A DNA stretch of 64,000 nucleotides from Robinsoniella peoriensis (GCF_042680125.1 NZ_JBHTNY010000027.1), one strand, 5' to 3'; positions 30,152 through 40,345 are shown, numbered from the stretch's first letter. Notes: generated from the sequence alone by a model not told the origin. A program made the numbers and translations.

Positions 30152-31465
30152 CTACTGTGCATTTCCAAGTGTCACGTCAGCGGGAATTTCTGCGTAATTT
30201 CCATCCATTCCCTGGCGCATCAGCAGAACATGGGCGATCTCCTCCGGCTTTAATTTACCAAGCTGGTCGCTGTACTGTTTCATATTCGTGATTTTTTCCC
30301 CATTAATGGATATCAGTATATCTGCTTTTTGTATACCGGCATACATTGCGGGAGAATCTGCGGCTATTTCTTTTACATAGACACCTTCCGGAATATGGGA
30401 TTCCTTTTGGATGCTCTCCGTAACTTCTTTTCCGATAATACCCATATAAGCCATTTCTACGTTATTGGTCATATTCTCAATCATCTGCCGTATTTCGGAA
30501 ATCGATACACCGGTTACTGTGGACTGTTCCGCTTGATTTGAAAAATCCCTGGTGATGACTCCTACTATTTTACCGTCCAGATTGACAAGAATACCACTGC
30601 CTTCGCTGCTTCCAATGATATCGGTATTGATCATGTTATATTCCCTGTCCTCTACCGAAGTTGGTAATATGGATGTGACCATTCCAAAAGCAATGGATTC
30701 TGTATAGCCCAGGGGACTGCCAATGGCTATTACAGGAGCTCCCTGCGCAACCGAGCAGGAACTCGCTAATGCTGAGGTATCGATCAGATTCTTCGTTTCT
30801 TCCGGAATCTTGCTGATCGGAAGCCTCACCAGCGCCATATCGGTAGTGGGATCCTGTTTCTGCAAGTCCGCATCCACAGTTGTCGCATCTGGAAATGTTA
30901 CCCGTAAACGTTCTGCACTTTCTATTACGGCAGACTCTGTCAGCACGTACATATAAGCGCCATTTGCAGCCACAATCAGTCCGGATGCCTCCACATTATT
31001 TTCGGAAGGTTCATTGAACAGGTCTACATTGCTGCTGCTTCCCGTCACTGTGACCACAGCTCTTTGTGCTTCTCTGGCAACGGAATACATCTGACTGTAA
31101 AGTTTCTTATAATCGGACAGATTCAGTGCCTTTTCTTCTATAACTGTCTGCGGTATGATCTCGCTCTCTTTTTCCGTCACCGCTGCGTCGGTCGGTTTTT
31201 CTGTCGGTTTTTCGGTCGGTTTCTCCGCTGGCTTATCCGTTTCTTCTTCTTGCGCAATTACGATCTGTGTCGGGGTCTGGGGCTCACCAAATTTCTGTTT
31301 AGCCCAAGGTGTGATGATTGCAAATGTTAATCCGGCTACAGCGCCAAACACAACTGCAAGTCCTACAGCCGCTCCCGTCTTCAGAAACCATTTCTTCTTA
31401 TAAAATGGCTTTGTCTTAATATGCTCATTGATAAAAGTAAAATCCTTTTTTCCTTGTTGCGACAT
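30152..31465 (-). CDS. HtrA/DegP-like membrane protein with degenerate protease triad (pseudoprotease)
   Basis: A 437-residue protein: cytoplasmic start, one membrane segment at about residues 29-50, a PTEKPTEKP-type linker near 75-90, a trypsin-like domain at about 120-310 and a PDZ domain at 340-425. In active HtrA the triad is His-Asp-Ser. Here the His region reads VLTESAV instead of xTNxHVV, the Asp region is kept (DPTTDMALVRL), and the Ser region reads SSEGSGILVN where GNSGGPLVN is usual, so His and Ser are lost. It is likely a non-catalytic binding or sensing protein. ATG 31465 follows AAGGAGAG. It is divergent from mutS2. Confidence 0.85.
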   Translation of the reverse strand: MSQQGKKDFTFINEHIKTKPFYKKKWFLKTGAAVGLAVVFGAVAGLTFAIITPWAKQKFGEPQTPTQIVIAQEEETDKPAEKPTEKPTEKPTDAAVTEKESEIIPQTVIEEKALNLSDYKKLYSQMYSVAREAQRAVVTVTGSSSNVDLFNEPSENNVEASGLIVAANGAYMYVLTESAVIESAERLRVTFPDATTVDADLQKQDPTTDMALVRLPISKIPEETKNLIDTSALASSCSVAQGAPVIAIGSPLGYTESIAFGMVTSILPTSVEDREYNMINTDIIGSSEGSGILVNLDGKIVGVITRDFSNQAEQSTVTGVSISEIRQMIENMTNNVEMAYMGIIGKEVTESIQKESHIPEGVYVKEIAADSPAMYAGIQKADILISINGEKITNMKQYSDQLGKLKPEEIAHVLLMRQGMDGNYAEIPADVTLGNAQ

Positions 31466-31683
31466 AAAAGTACTCTCCTTCTCACAGTAAAACACATATC
31501 CCCACAGTAATGTCCTAATTCTATCAAACACATATGAACAATCTATGAATTTTAGAAAAATTTAGGTTTTCAATTGTCCGTTTATGGGGTATGATAGAAG
31601 CAGGCTTACCAGAGCGTGTCTGAAAAACCACTGCACCAATCCCCACGCTCTAACTATAAAATAAAAGATAAACAGGTGAATTT

Positions 31684-34062
31684 ATGAATCAAAAAGCATT
31701 AAAGACATTAGAGTATTACAAAATCATAGATCAGCTTACGGAATTTGCAGGTTCCCTTCTTGGAAAAGAACAGTGTAAAAATCTTCTTCCTTCCTCTGAT
31801 ATAGAAGAAATTGGCAGAATGCAGCACGAAACCAGAGACGCCCTTTTACGCATTTATCAAAAGGGCAGCGTTTTCTTTTCCGGGGTAACGGATATACGGG
31901 GTTCTTTAAAGCGCCTTGATATTGGAAGTATCCTTAGTATGGAAGAATTACTTCGTATCTGTAAACTGCTTGAGACCTGCAGCCGCGTGAAATCCTATTC
32001 CCGCGGTGAGACTGACAATGACGAACCGGACTGTCTGGATGAGATGTTCGAGGCATTGCAGCCGCTGACTCCGCTTTCTACGGAAATCAGACGCTGTATC
32101 CCATCAGAAACGGAAATCAGCGATGATGCCAGCCCTGCCCTGCATCACATCAGACGCCAGATGAAGCAGACGAATGACAAGATCCATTCCCAGCTTTCTT
32201 CTATGGTAAATGGCTCAGTCCGTACTTATTTACAGGATGCGGTTATTACTATGAGAAATGGACGTTACTGCATTCCCGTAAAGGCAGAATACCGGGGTCA
32301 GGTACCTGGTATGATCCATGACCAGTCTTCTACCGGCTCCACTTTATTCGTGGAACCTATGGCTGTAGTGAAGCTGAACAATGACATTCGGGAACTGGAA
32401 TTAAAGGAAGAAAAAGAAATTGAAGTTATCCTTTCTACGTTGAGTTCACAGGCAGCTGAGGAAATGGAGGCTTTGGAAGACGACCTGGCATTGCTGACAA
32501 AATTAGACTTTATTTTTGCCCGTGCCCTGCTGGCTAAATCTTATAACGGAAGCGAACCCATTTTCAATGAACGGGGATATATTAATATCAAAAAAGGCCG
32601 CCATCCGTTACTGGACAAAAAGAAGGTGGTGCCAATTGATATCCAGCTTGGCCAGAAATTTGAACTGCTGATTATTACCGGTCCGAATACCGGTGGTAAA
32701 ACCGTTTCCTTAAAAACGGTAGGTCTGTTTACCCTGATGGGACAGGCAGGCCTGCATATTCCGGCATTTGACCGCTCGGAACTGGCTGTATTTGAAGAGG
32801 TATATGCAGATATCGGAGATGAGCAGAGTATTGAGCAAAGCCTTAGTACCTTCTCTTCCCATATGACTAATATCGTTTCTATTTTGGAACATGCAACAGA
32901 TAAATCCCTTGTACTGTTTGATGAATTAGGGGCAGGAACTGACCCTACAGAAGGCGCCGCTCTTGCAATTGCCATACTGAGCAATCTGCATCGTCAGGGC
33001 ATCCGGACAATGGCCACGACTCATTACAGTGAACTGAAAGTGTATGCCCTTACAACCCCCGGGGTGGAAAACGGCTGCTGCGAATTCAACGTAGAGACCC
33101 TCCGCCCTACTTATCGTCTCTTAATCGGCATTCCTGGCAAAAGTAACGCTTTTGCCATATCCGGTAAGCTCGGACTGCCCCAGGAGATCATTGAGGAAGC
33201 AAAAGGACATTTAAGTGAGCAGGATGAGAGTTTCGAAGACCTGATTACGGATCTGGAAAACAGCCGTGTAACCATTGAACAGGAACGGGATGAAATCAAC
33301 CGCTATAAGCAGGAAATTCAGACCTTAAAAGAAAAACTGGAAGAAAAGCAGGTAAAACTGAATACCAGCAAAGATAAGATTTTAAGAGAAGCAAATGAAC
33401 AGGCCCACCAGATTCTCCGTGAAGCAAAAGAATATGCAGACACTACCATTAAGAATTTCAACAAATTCGGCAAAGCTGGGATTTCTTCCAAACAAATGGA
33501 ACAGGAACGCAGCCGTCTGCGTGAAAAAATGTCTTCCGTAGAAAAGAATCTGGCTATGAAGACAGAAAAAAAAGCAGTGAAAGCAATCAAGCCGAAAGAA
33601 CTTCGCGTAGGCGACAGTGTAAAAGTACTGAGTCTGAATCTGCGGGGAACCGTAAGTACCCTGCCCAACGCGAAAGGTGATCTGTTTGTACAAATGGGTA
33701 TTCTGCGCTCCCAGGTAAATGTAAGTGACCTGGAACGTATTGATGAACCGGTTATTACTGCCCCGAACATGAGCAGATCCAGCAGCGGCAAGATAAAGAT
33801 GTCCAAATCTGCATCTGTGGGCATTGAAATCAACCTGCTTGGCAAGACCTCTGACGAAGCCCTTGCCGAACTGGACAAATATCTGGATGATGCTTACCTG
33901 GCACACATGCCTTCTGTACGCGTTGTACACGGTAAAGGTACCGGCGCACTTCGTAAAGCGGTGCACAATTATCTGAAGCGTTCAAAAATCGTAGCTTCTT
34001 ACCGCCTTGGTGAATTTGGTGAAGGTGATTCCGGAGTTACTATCGTAGAATTTAAGAAGTAG
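31684..34062 (+). CDS. mutS2: Endonuclease MutS2
   Basis: A 792-residue MutS2, full length. It has the MutS core and clamp regions (1-300), the ATPase with Walker A GPNTGGKT at about 333-340 and the DELGAGTDPTEGAAL Walker B region, a long coiled coil (520-620), KOW-like segment near 640, and the C-terminal Smr nuclease domain with VHGKGTGALR near 755. MutS2 lacks the mismatch-binding domain; it acts in recombination suppression and in rescue of collided ribosomes in some Firmicutes. AGGTGA precedes the ATG. It is followed 48 bases later by the two-component genes. Confidence 0.95.
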   Translation: MNQKALKTLEYYKIIDQLTEFAGSLLGKEQCKNLLPSSDIEEIGRMQHETRDALLRIYQKGSVFFSGVTDIRGSLKRLDIGSILSMEELLRICKLLETCSRVKSYSRGETDNDEPDCLDEMFEALQPLTPLSTEIRRCIPSETEISDDASPALHHIRRQMKQTNDKIHSQLSSMVNGSVRTYLQDAVITMRNGRYCIPVKAEYRGQVPGMIHDQSSTGSTLFVEPMAVVKLNNDIRELELKEEKEIEVILSTLSSQAAEEMEALEDDLALLTKLDFIFARALLAKSYNGSEPIFNERGYINIKKGRHPLLDKKKVVPIDIQLGQKFELLIITGPNTGGKTVSLKTVGLFTLMGQAGLHIPAFDRSELAVFEEVYADIGDEQSIEQSLSTFSSHMTNIVSILEHATDKSLVLFDELGAGTDPTEGAALAIAILSNLHRQGIRTMATTHYSELKVYALTTPGVENGCCEFNVETLRPTYRLLIGIPGKSNAFAISGKLGLPQEIIEEAKGHLSEQDESFEDLITDLENSRVTIEQERDEINRYKQEIQTLKEKLEEKQVKLNTSKDKILREANEQAHQILREAKEYADTTIKNFNKFGKAGISSKQMEQERSRLREKMSSVEKNLAMKTEKKAVKAIKPKELRVGDSVKVLSLNLRGTVSTLPNAKGDLFVQMGILRSQVNVSDLERIDEPVITAPNMSRSSSGKIKMSKSASVGIEINLLGKTSDEALAELDKYLDDAYLAHMPSVRVVHGKGTGALRKAVHNYLKRSKIVASYRLGEFGEGDSGVTIVEFKK

Positions 34063-34110
34063 TAGAATGGGATATTCACTTACATTTATTCCACATTTAA
34101 GGAGGTCATT

Positions 34111-34812
34111 ATGGTGACAAGACAGAAAATCATGATCGTAGATGATGATGCTAACATTGCAGAACTTATATCTCTGTATTTAACAAAAGAATGTTTTGAT
34201 ACAAAAATGGTATATGACGGGGAAGAGGCTATTAAAGAATTTGACCAATTTCAACCGAACCTGATCCTGCTGGATCTGATGCTTCCGGGTATGGATGGCT
34301 ATCAGGTCTGCCGTGAAATCAGGCAGAAATCTTCCGTTCCAATTATTATGCTTTCCGCAAAAGGAGAAATCTTTGATAAAGTTTTAGGTTTAGAATTAGG
34401 TGCAGATGATTATATGATTAAGCCCTTTGATTCCAAAGAACTGGTAGCCCGGGTAAAAGCGGTACTCCGCCGCTTCCAGCCGGAGAAACCTGCAGCTGCA
34501 AAGCCAGCCGGAAAATACGTGGAGTACCAGGATCTGGTGATCAATCAGACCAATTATTCCGTTGTCTATATGGGGGAAACCGTTGATATGCCGCCCAAAG
34601 AACTGGAATTATTATACTTCCTGGCTTCTTCCCCAAATCAGGTGTTTACCAGAGAACAGCTTCTGGATCATATCTGGGGCTATGAATATATCGGCGATAC
34701 CCGAACCGTAGACGTACATATTAAGCGCCTTCGTGAAAAAATTAAGGACCATGCAAACTGGGCGATTTCCACCGTCTGGGGCATCGGTTACAAATTTGAG
34801 GTGAAATCTTAA
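34111..34812 (+). CDS. OmpR-family response regulator
   Basis: A 233-residue regulator: receiver domain at residues 5-120 with acidic pair DDD (near 11-13), phospho-acceptor Asp near 55 (LLDLMLPG), Thr/Ser region MLSAKGE and Lys in KPFDSKE; winged-helix DNA-binding domain at 135-232 (GDTRTVDVHIKRLREKI). It starts after AAGGAGG and overlaps the histidine kinase by one base, so the pair is translated together. Signal and targets cannot be told from the sequence. Confidence 0.93.
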   Translation: MVTRQKIMIVDDDANIAELISLYLTKECFDTKMVYDGEEAIKEFDQFQPNLILLDLMLPGMDGYQVCREIRQKSSVPIIMLSAKGEIFDKVLGLELGADDYMIKPFDSKELVARVKAVLRRFQPEKPAAAKPAGKYVEYQDLVINQTNYSVVYMGETVDMPPKELELLYFLASSPNQVFTREQLLDHIWGYEYIGDTRTVDVHIKRLREKIKDHANWAISTVWGIGYKFEVKS

Positions 34813-36245
34813 TGAAAAAAGCTTTATACATTAAGTTCATTTCCGTATTTCTCGTATTCGGAATCCTGAGCTTTGTACTGATCTCCACCTTAAGTTCCTT
34901 CCTGACCCACAAATACCTGGTTAATTCAAAAGCGGAAGCCATGTATAAGGAACTGAATGTCCTTGCCTCCGGTCAGATCGCAGAATCCTATTCGGGTGGC
35001 GGACCTTCCATGCTGGAGATCTACACCAATATGCGGGCGCTGGCATCCTACCAGTCCGCCCAGATCTGGCTGATTAACACTAAGGGACAGATTTTATTGA
35101 ATTCCGGAGAAATCTATGATCCGGAACATTTGAAAACCATTAACGGATTTGACCCCACGGCGCTGACTTCCAGTTATTATCAGGTAGGCAGCTTCTTCAA
35201 CAGCTTTTCTACCGATGTTTTAAGTGTGGTAGTACCGGTCACATCCAACTATAAAGTAAAAGGCTATATCTCCATGCATTATAATATGTCCCAGCTGGAA
35301 TCAGAGAAGAATTCAGTCCTGAATATCTCCTACATTACCTTTGGACTGATTTTCCTGTTATCCCTGATTATACTGGGTGCGTTTACTGCAATGGTGTACA
35401 TCCCCATCAAGAAGATTATCCAGGCGGTAAACGAATATGCCAGCGGCAATCTGAATTACACACTGCCGGTGGAGACTGACGATGAGATCGGATATCTGGC
35501 GGCTTCCCTGAACTATATGGCAAGTGAACTGAATAAATCGGGTGAATATCAGAGAAAATTTATATCCAATATTTCACATGATTTCCGTTCTCCGCTGACC
35601 TCAATCAAAGGCTATGTAGAAGCTATCCAGGATGGAACCATTCCACCGGAAATGCAGGACAAGTACCTGAAAATTGTACTTTCGGAAACGGAACGGCTGA
35701 ACAAGCTCACCCGTGGACTTCTGACTCTGAACAACTTCGATGACAAAGGAACCTTACTGGAGCTTACCGACTTTGACATTAACGGTATCATAAAAGATAC
35801 CGCTGCATCCTTTGAAGGAACCTGTACCAATAAGCGGATTACCATACAGCTTGTTTTTGAATCACAGAATCTGTTTGTAAATGCAGACATGGGTAAAATC
35901 CAGCAGGTACTATACAACCTGATCGACAATGCCATCAAATTCAGTCACCAGGACTCTTCCATTTTTATCGAAACTACGGTGAGGCATGAAAAGGTATTCG
36001 TTTCGGTAAAAGACACCGGAGAAGGCATTCCCAAAGAAAGTATCAAGAAAATATGGGAAAGATTCTATAAGACGGACCCCTCCAGAGGAAAAGATAAAAA
36101 GGGCACCGGACTTGGGCTCGCCATTACAAAAGAGATCATTCAGGCGCATAATGAAAATATCAATGTTGTCAGCACCTTAGGCGTGGGCACTGAATTTACC
36201 TTTACTTTGGCAAAAGCAAAAGAAACAGCCAATCAGGAAGCTTAA
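34812..36245 (+). CDS. Sensor histidine kinase
   Basis: A 477-residue membrane kinase. Membrane segments lie at about residues 7-30 and 170-192, enclosing an extracellular sensor of about 140 residues. A HAMP linker follows (IPIKKIIQAVNEYASGNLNY), then the HisKA helix with the phosphorylated His in NISHDFRSPLTS (near 255), and the ATPase with N box (LIDNAIKFS), G1 (DTGEGIPKE) and G2 (GTGLGLAI). It is the partner of the response regulator upstream. A terminator follows at 36262-36317. Confidence 0.93.
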   Translation: MKKALYIKFISVFLVFGILSFVLISTLSSFLTHKYLVNSKAEAMYKELNVLASGQIAESYSGGGPSMLEIYTNMRALASYQSAQIWLINTKGQILLNSGEIYDPEHLKTINGFDPTALTSSYYQVGSFFNSFSTDVLSVVVPVTSNYKVKGYISMHYNMSQLESEKNSVLNISYITFGLIFLLSLIILGAFTAMVYIPIKKIIQAVNEYASGNLNYTLPVETDDEIGYLAASLNYMASELNKSGEYQRKFISNISHDFRSPLTSIKGYVEAIQDGTIPPEMQDKYLKIVLSETERLNKLTRGLLTLNNFDDKGTLLELTDFDINGIIKDTAASFEGTCTNKRITIQLVFESQNLFVNADMGKIQQVLYNLIDNAIKFSHQDSSIFIETTVRHEKVFVSVKDTGEGIPKESIKKIWERFYKTDPSRGKDKKGTGLGLAITKEIIQAHNENINVVSTLGVGTEFTFTLAKAKETANQEA

Positions 36246-36261
36246 TTATATCTCAAATAAA

Positions 36262-36317
36262 AAGAAGACAGCCGGATTTTGGGTTCTCCATGAACTCACA
36301 GCTGTCTTCCTTTTTTA
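36262..36317 (+). terminator. Terminator of the two-component operon
   Basis: GAAGACAGC (36264-36272) pairs with GCTGTCTTC (36301-36309) and TTTTTT follows on the plus strand. Confidence 0.8.
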
Positions 36318-36433
36318 ATCTTATTAAATTTTTTATTTGAATGCCAGACGTAACTTGCTATTAGAAACTTCGATTGCTTTAACATAAGCTGCCAGCTATG
36401 TTATCTACTATAGGCTTTAACCATCTAAATGTT

Positions 36434-36829
36434 TTATAATTGCTTACGATACACTAGAAATTCATACAATCCAAGCAGCATACATCCCACTGCATAACTC
36501 CAAATATCTTTCCAGTCAAATACAGACCCTAAAGCCACCCTTGCAAAGGCATTATCCTGCAGTCCTAACAATTCCACAAGATGAAAATATTGCAAACCTT
36601 CCACAAAAACTGCAAATAAAAATACATACAGGGGCAGCATGTGGATACCTGCCGGGCAGAATATGCGCACAAAGCTGTAAACTACGATCACAACGAGTAC
36701 ATCACCTATATAAGGGCGAATGAATTGATCATGCACAAATAGTGCAATCCACACTTCTGTTAAAAATAATACAGCAAACAGACCGGCAAATATCAGACGC
36801 TTTCGGTTTTTACTATTATTTCCAATCAT
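36434..36829 (-). CDS. DUF2809-family small membrane protein
   Basis: A 131-residue protein with four hydrophobic segments (about residues 11-30, 38-60, 65-82, 105-127). The pattern VEGLQYF, ALGSVFDWKDIWSYAVGC is characteristic of the DUF2809 family; no function is known. Start at 36829 overlaps the end of trmL by 14 bases and has GGAAGG some twelve bases upstream. It is probably translationally coupled to trmL. Confidence 0.78.
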   Translation of the reverse strand: MIGNNSKNRKRLIFAGLFAVLFLTEVWIALFVHDQFIRPYIGDVLVVIVVYSFVRIFCPAGIHMLPLYVFLFAVFVEGLQYFHLVELLGLQDNAFARVALGSVFDWKDIWSYAVGCMLLGLYEFLVYRKQL

Positions 36830-37316
36830 ATTTTGTGAGATGGCCTTCCAGCTGCATATGGTCAAACTGATTCTGACGCAGTGCCTCATAAAGGACAATG
36901 GATACGGAATTTGCCAGATTTAAGGAACGGATATCACCGATCATAGGAATTCTGACTGTTGTTTCCTGGTTCTCCAGCAGAATTTCTTCCGGTATTCCGG
37001 CACTTTCTTTGCCAAACATAATATAGCAGTCCGGCTCATAGGAAGCTTCTGTGTATACCTGAGGCGCTTTGGTGCTTGCCATATAAATTTTAGCGCCCGG
37101 GTTTTTACTTAGGAAATCCTCATAATTAACGTAAGTGGTTACATCCAGATCCTTCCAATAATCCATTCCTGCCCTTTTAATTTCTTTTTCATTTAGACGA
37201 AATCCCAGTGGCTCAATAAGATGAAGCCTGGTTCCTGTTGCCACACAGGTTCTTCCGATATTGCCTGTATTTGCAGGGATTTCCGGTTCGTATAATACAA
37301 TATTTAATTTTGCCAT
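36816..37316 (-). CDS. trmL: tRNA (cytidine/uridine-34 2'-O)-methyltransferase TrmL
   Basis: A 166-residue SPOUT-fold methyltransferase that modifies the wobble base of certain leucine tRNAs. The start MAKLNIVLYEPEIPANTGNI and the knot motifs FGKESAGIPEEIL and PMIGDIRSLNLANSVSIVLY are those of TrmL. Length is normal for the family. AGGAGG precedes the ATG. It is co-transcribed with the DUF2809 gene. Confidence 0.93.
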   Translation of the reverse strand: MAKLNIVLYEPEIPANTGNIGRTCVATGTRLHLIEPLGFRLNEKEIKRAGMDYWKDLDVTTYVNYEDFLSKNPGAKIYMASTKAPQVYTEASYEPDCYIMFGKESAGIPEEILLENQETTVRIPMIGDIRSLNLANSVSIVLYEALRQNQFDHMQLEGHLTKYDWK

Positions 37317-37436
37317 TTTAAGCTTATCCTCCTGATCAGTCTTATCTTCCGTATTTTATTCTGCATTCTGTCCTAATCGCGTGTTTACAGATTCATTTCA
37401 TGAATCTGAATTCCCACTTTCTGACATGATTACACC

Positions 37437-38600
37437 TTATCCACGCAGCTTATTAATAAAGCGCTCCAGATGCTTCAGTGCTACCTTCAGATTCTCAAGG
37501 GAATACGCATATGAGATACGAAGATACCCTTCGCCGCAGTCTCCAAATGCAGATCCCGGAACTACAGCTACTTTTTCCTCTTCTAACAGCCTTGTGGCAA
37601 AATCTTCTGAGGTCATTCCGAATTCTTTTATGCACGGGAATACATAAAAAGCTCCAAAGGGTTCAAAACAGGGCAGTCCCATTTCTTTAAAGGCATGCAT
37701 CAGATAGCGTCTTCTGCCATTATATGCTTCCCGCATTTCGGCAACATCACCATCGCCGTTTTTCATAGCCTCAATTGCAGCATATTGGCTGTTGGTTGGC
37801 GCACACATTATGGCAAACTGATGAATTTTGGTCATCTGTGCCGTTATCACCTCCGGCGCACATACATAGCCTAAGCGCCATCCTGTCATGGCATATGACT
37901 TGGAAAATCCATTAATCGTAATGGTCCTCTCACGCATTCCGGGAAGGCTTGCAATAGATACATGATCTCCGTTGTAGGTCAGTTCCGAATAAATTTCATC
38001 TGATAGTACATATAAATCTTTTTCAATGATTACCTCTGCTATTTCTTCCAGGTCTTTCCGGCTCATGACTGCACCGGTTGGATTGTTTGGAAAAGGCAGA
38101 ACCAGAATCTTGGTTTTCTCCGTAATTCCATCCAGAAGTTCCTGTTTCGTCAAACGAAACTCATTCTCTTCTTTCAGATTGATTACCTTTGGCACCCCGT
38201 CTGCCAGTACAACACAGGGCAGATATGACACAAAGCTTGGCTGAGGGATAAGAACTTCATCCCCCGGGTTCAGCATGGCACGCATTGCCAGGTCGATCGC
38301 CTCACTTCCACCAACGGTAACCAGAGTTTCCTTGTCCGGAGAATATTCTATATTACATCTGCATTTCAAATATTTACATATCTCCACACGGAGTTCTTTT
38401 AGTCCTGCATTGGAAGTATAAAAAGTCCTTCCCTTTTCCAGGGCATAGATTCCCTCATCTCTCACATGCCAGGGAGTATCAAAATCCGGCTCCCCTACGC
38501 CAAGTGATATGACATCATCCATTTCACTTACAATATCAAAAAATTTACGTATACCGGATGGCTGGATTCCAACCACCTTATCTGCTATAGGATTTCTCAC
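37437..38600 (-). CDS. PLP-dependent class I/II aminotransferase
   Basis: A 387-residue fold-type I aminotransferase. Visible are VISLGVGEPDF at the start, TVGGSEAIDLAMRA (phosphate-binding), PFPNNPTGAVMS with the Asn that contacts PLP, and the Schiff-base Lys in INGFSKSYAMTGWRLGY near residue 235. The C-terminal LRISYAYSLENLK carries the substrate-binding Arg. The substrate is not settled; close Firmicutes relatives act on aromatic amino acids, aspartate or alanine. A GTG start overlaps the stop of the Lrp gene by four bases (GTGA), so it is coupled to that regulator, its likely controller. Confidence 0.88.
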   Translation of the reverse strand: MRNPIADKVVGIQPSGIRKFFDIVSEMDDVISLGVGEPDFDTPWHVRDEGIYALEKGRTFYTSNAGLKELRVEICKYLKCRCNIEYSPDKETLVTVGGSEAIDLAMRAMLNPGDEVLIPQPSFVSYLPCVVLADGVPKVINLKEENEFRLTKQELLDGITEKTKILVLPFPNNPTGAVMSRKDLEEIAEVIIEKDLYVLSDEIYSELTYNGDHVSIASLPGMRERTITINGFSKSYAMTGWRLGYVCAPEVITAQMTKIHQFAIMCAPTNSQYAAIEAMKNGDGDVAEMREAYNGRRRYLMHAFKEMGLPCFEPFGAFYVFPCIKEFGMTSEDFATRLLEEEKVAVVPGSAFGDCGEGYLRISYAYSLENLKVALKHLERFINKLRG

Positions 38601-39079
38601 GGGGTCACCAGCATCCTTTCATCTTTGACTTTTTTATCAAATATTGTTCCATGGTCTTTATATTTCTTCAAAACAAAATGTGTCGCTGTACTTAATACCG
38701 TATCCAGCGTAGAAAGTTTATCCGAAACAAATCCGGATACCTCTTTTAACGTTTTCCCTTCCAGAATTACCATCAGGTCATAAGCACCGGAAATCAGATA
38801 TACGGAACGTACTTCCGGATAATTATAAATTCGCTCAGCAATGGAATCGAATCCCTGTCCCCTTTGGGGCGTTACCCGAACTTCAATCAGTGCCGTAATC
38901 TTTTCTGTAGATGTCTTGTCCCAGTCAATTAAGGTGTGATATCCACAGATTACCTTCTCATGTTCCATTTTTGCAATCTCATTCGCTATCGTTATCTCAT
39001 CCGAACCTAGTAATACCGCCAGTTCTTTCAGATCGATGCGGCTGTTTTTCTCTAAAAATGTTAATATCTGCTCTCTCAT
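38597..39079 (-). CDS. Lrp/AsnC-family transcription regulator
   Basis: A 160-residue regulator with N-terminal winged helix (residues 1-55, LKELAVLLGSDEITIANEI) and an AsnC-type ligand-binding (RAM) domain (KITALIEVRVTPQ..., RSVYLISGAYDLMVILEG). Lrp-type proteins respond to amino acids and often control adjacent metabolic genes. AGGAGC precedes the ATG. It ends in the start codon of the aminotransferase gene. Confidence 0.9.
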   Translation of the reverse strand: MREQILTFLEKNSRIDLKELAVLLGSDEITIANEIAKMEHEKVICGYHTLIDWDKTSTEKITALIEVRVTPQRGQGFDSIAERIYNYPEVRSVYLISGAYDLMVILEGKTLKEVSGFVSDKLSTLDTVLSTATHFVLKKYKDHGTIFDKKVKDERMLVTP

Positions 39080-39109
39080 CTTAGCTCCTATCTGCCTGCT
39101 GCCAGGCTG

Positions 39110-40093
39110 CTACAACAATTTATATATTTCATCCGGCTGGGGACGTTCCAGAAATCTGCTGTCCTCTCCGTTAAACAATACCCGGTCATTGCCATCGGTT
39201 GTTCTTCCGATCAGTGATGCCGGTATCCTGCATTTTCCCAATTCGGCAATCAGTCCTAGTCCATCGTCTGCTGCAATCAGAAGGGCTCCGCTGGACATCA
39301 GAACATAAGGATTCAACCCAAAGTACTCACATATTTCTATACTTTCCTGCTTCACCGGTATTTTCTTTAGATCCGCTTCCAGTCCTACACCTGCACTTTC
39401 AGCCAGCTCCCAGAGTGCACCAAAGATTCCGCCCTCTGTCACATCATGCATGGCAGATACCCCTAAGCGGCTTGCGGCGGCTGCCTCCGGCACAACGGAA
39501 ATATACCGGTCAAATTTCTTTGCGGTTTCAATCATAGCCATTGGGAATCTATTTTTCAGTTCCGCTTCTTTTTCTTTTGCAAGAATAGCGGTTCCCTCAA
39601 GGGCAATCCACTTGGTAAGTACCAGATCCTGCCCCGGTTTCACACCGCCTGTTGCCAGGACTTTACTTTCCAATGCTTTCCCGATACCCGACACTGTAAT
39701 GACCGGCTGATTAACCGCCGTGGTCGTTTCCGTATGCCCTCCTGCAATCTGTATATTCAGTGAGGCGCAGGTATCTTCCAGTTCCTGCATCATGGCACGC
39801 AGTTCGGGCTCTTCCATGGAAACAGGAAGCAGAATGCTGAGCAGCACTGCTACCGGCTGGGCTCCCGATGTTGCGATATCATTGGCAGTTACATGTATTG
39901 CCAGGGCTGCGGCATTCTTTGCCGCCGCTGTAACCGGATCAATCGAGCATACAAACACTTCCCCTTCGGCAAGCTTTAACACCGCACAGTCCTCTCCGAC
40001 CCCTGCCCCCTGAAGCACTTCACTTCGTTTTGTTTTTATCTGTCTGAACACAGACCTTTTTAAGGTCTGTTCTGAAATTTTACCAATTTTCAT
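39110..40093 (-). CDS. AIR-synthase-related (HypE/ThiL-like) protein
   Basis: A 327-residue protein of the PurM/AIR synthase superfamily. The N-terminal half has GAGVGEDCAVLKL and DIATSGAQPVAVL, the C-terminal half MHDVTEGGIFGALWE and SSGALLIAA, as in HypE, ThiL and SelD. No specific hydrogenase or selenium partner is close by, so the substrate is unknown; many Firmicutes carry this gene as AIR synthase. ATG 40093 follows AAGGAG. It precedes the Lrp gene by 30 bases in the same direction. Confidence 0.82.
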   Translation of the reverse strand: MKIGKISEQTLKRSVFRQIKTKRSEVLQGAGVGEDCAVLKLAEGEVFVCSIDPVTAAAKNAAALAIHVTANDIATSGAQPVAVLLSILLPVSMEEPELRAMMQELEDTCASLNIQIAGGHTETTTAVNQPVITVSGIGKALESKVLATGGVKPGQDLVLTKWIALEGTAILAKEKEAELKNRFPMAMIETAKKFDRYISVVPEAAAASRLGVSAMHDVTEGGIFGALWELAESAGVGLEADLKKIPVKQESIEICEYFGLNPYVLMSSGALLIAADDGLGLIAELGKCRIPASLIGRTTDGNDRVLFNGEDSRFLERPQPDEIYKLL

Positions 40094-40312
40094 AAATTTC
40101 TCCTTCTGGTGCACCAGAGCGTATTCAAAAAATCATTCCTGCCCTCTGCATAGAATGACCACCTGAAAATATTTTTCGTTTACAAAAAGCCTGTTGGATA
40201 CATTTTAATACAACTTAAGTGCAATTGCAACTGTTAGCCGCCATATAGTCCCACAGTCATCACCGGTATATCATTTCTGGTCATAGCGTAATCATTCCGG
40301 CATAAACCGGCA

Positions 40313-40345
40313 AAATCGGCAGCCACAAATATGTAGCTGCCGATT
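40313..40345 (-). terminator. Terminator after the VanW-domain gene
   Basis: AATCGGCAGC / GCTGCCGATT stem with TTTTG on the minus strand. The rest of 40.1-40.42 kb contains no gene that I can support. Confidence 0.7.
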
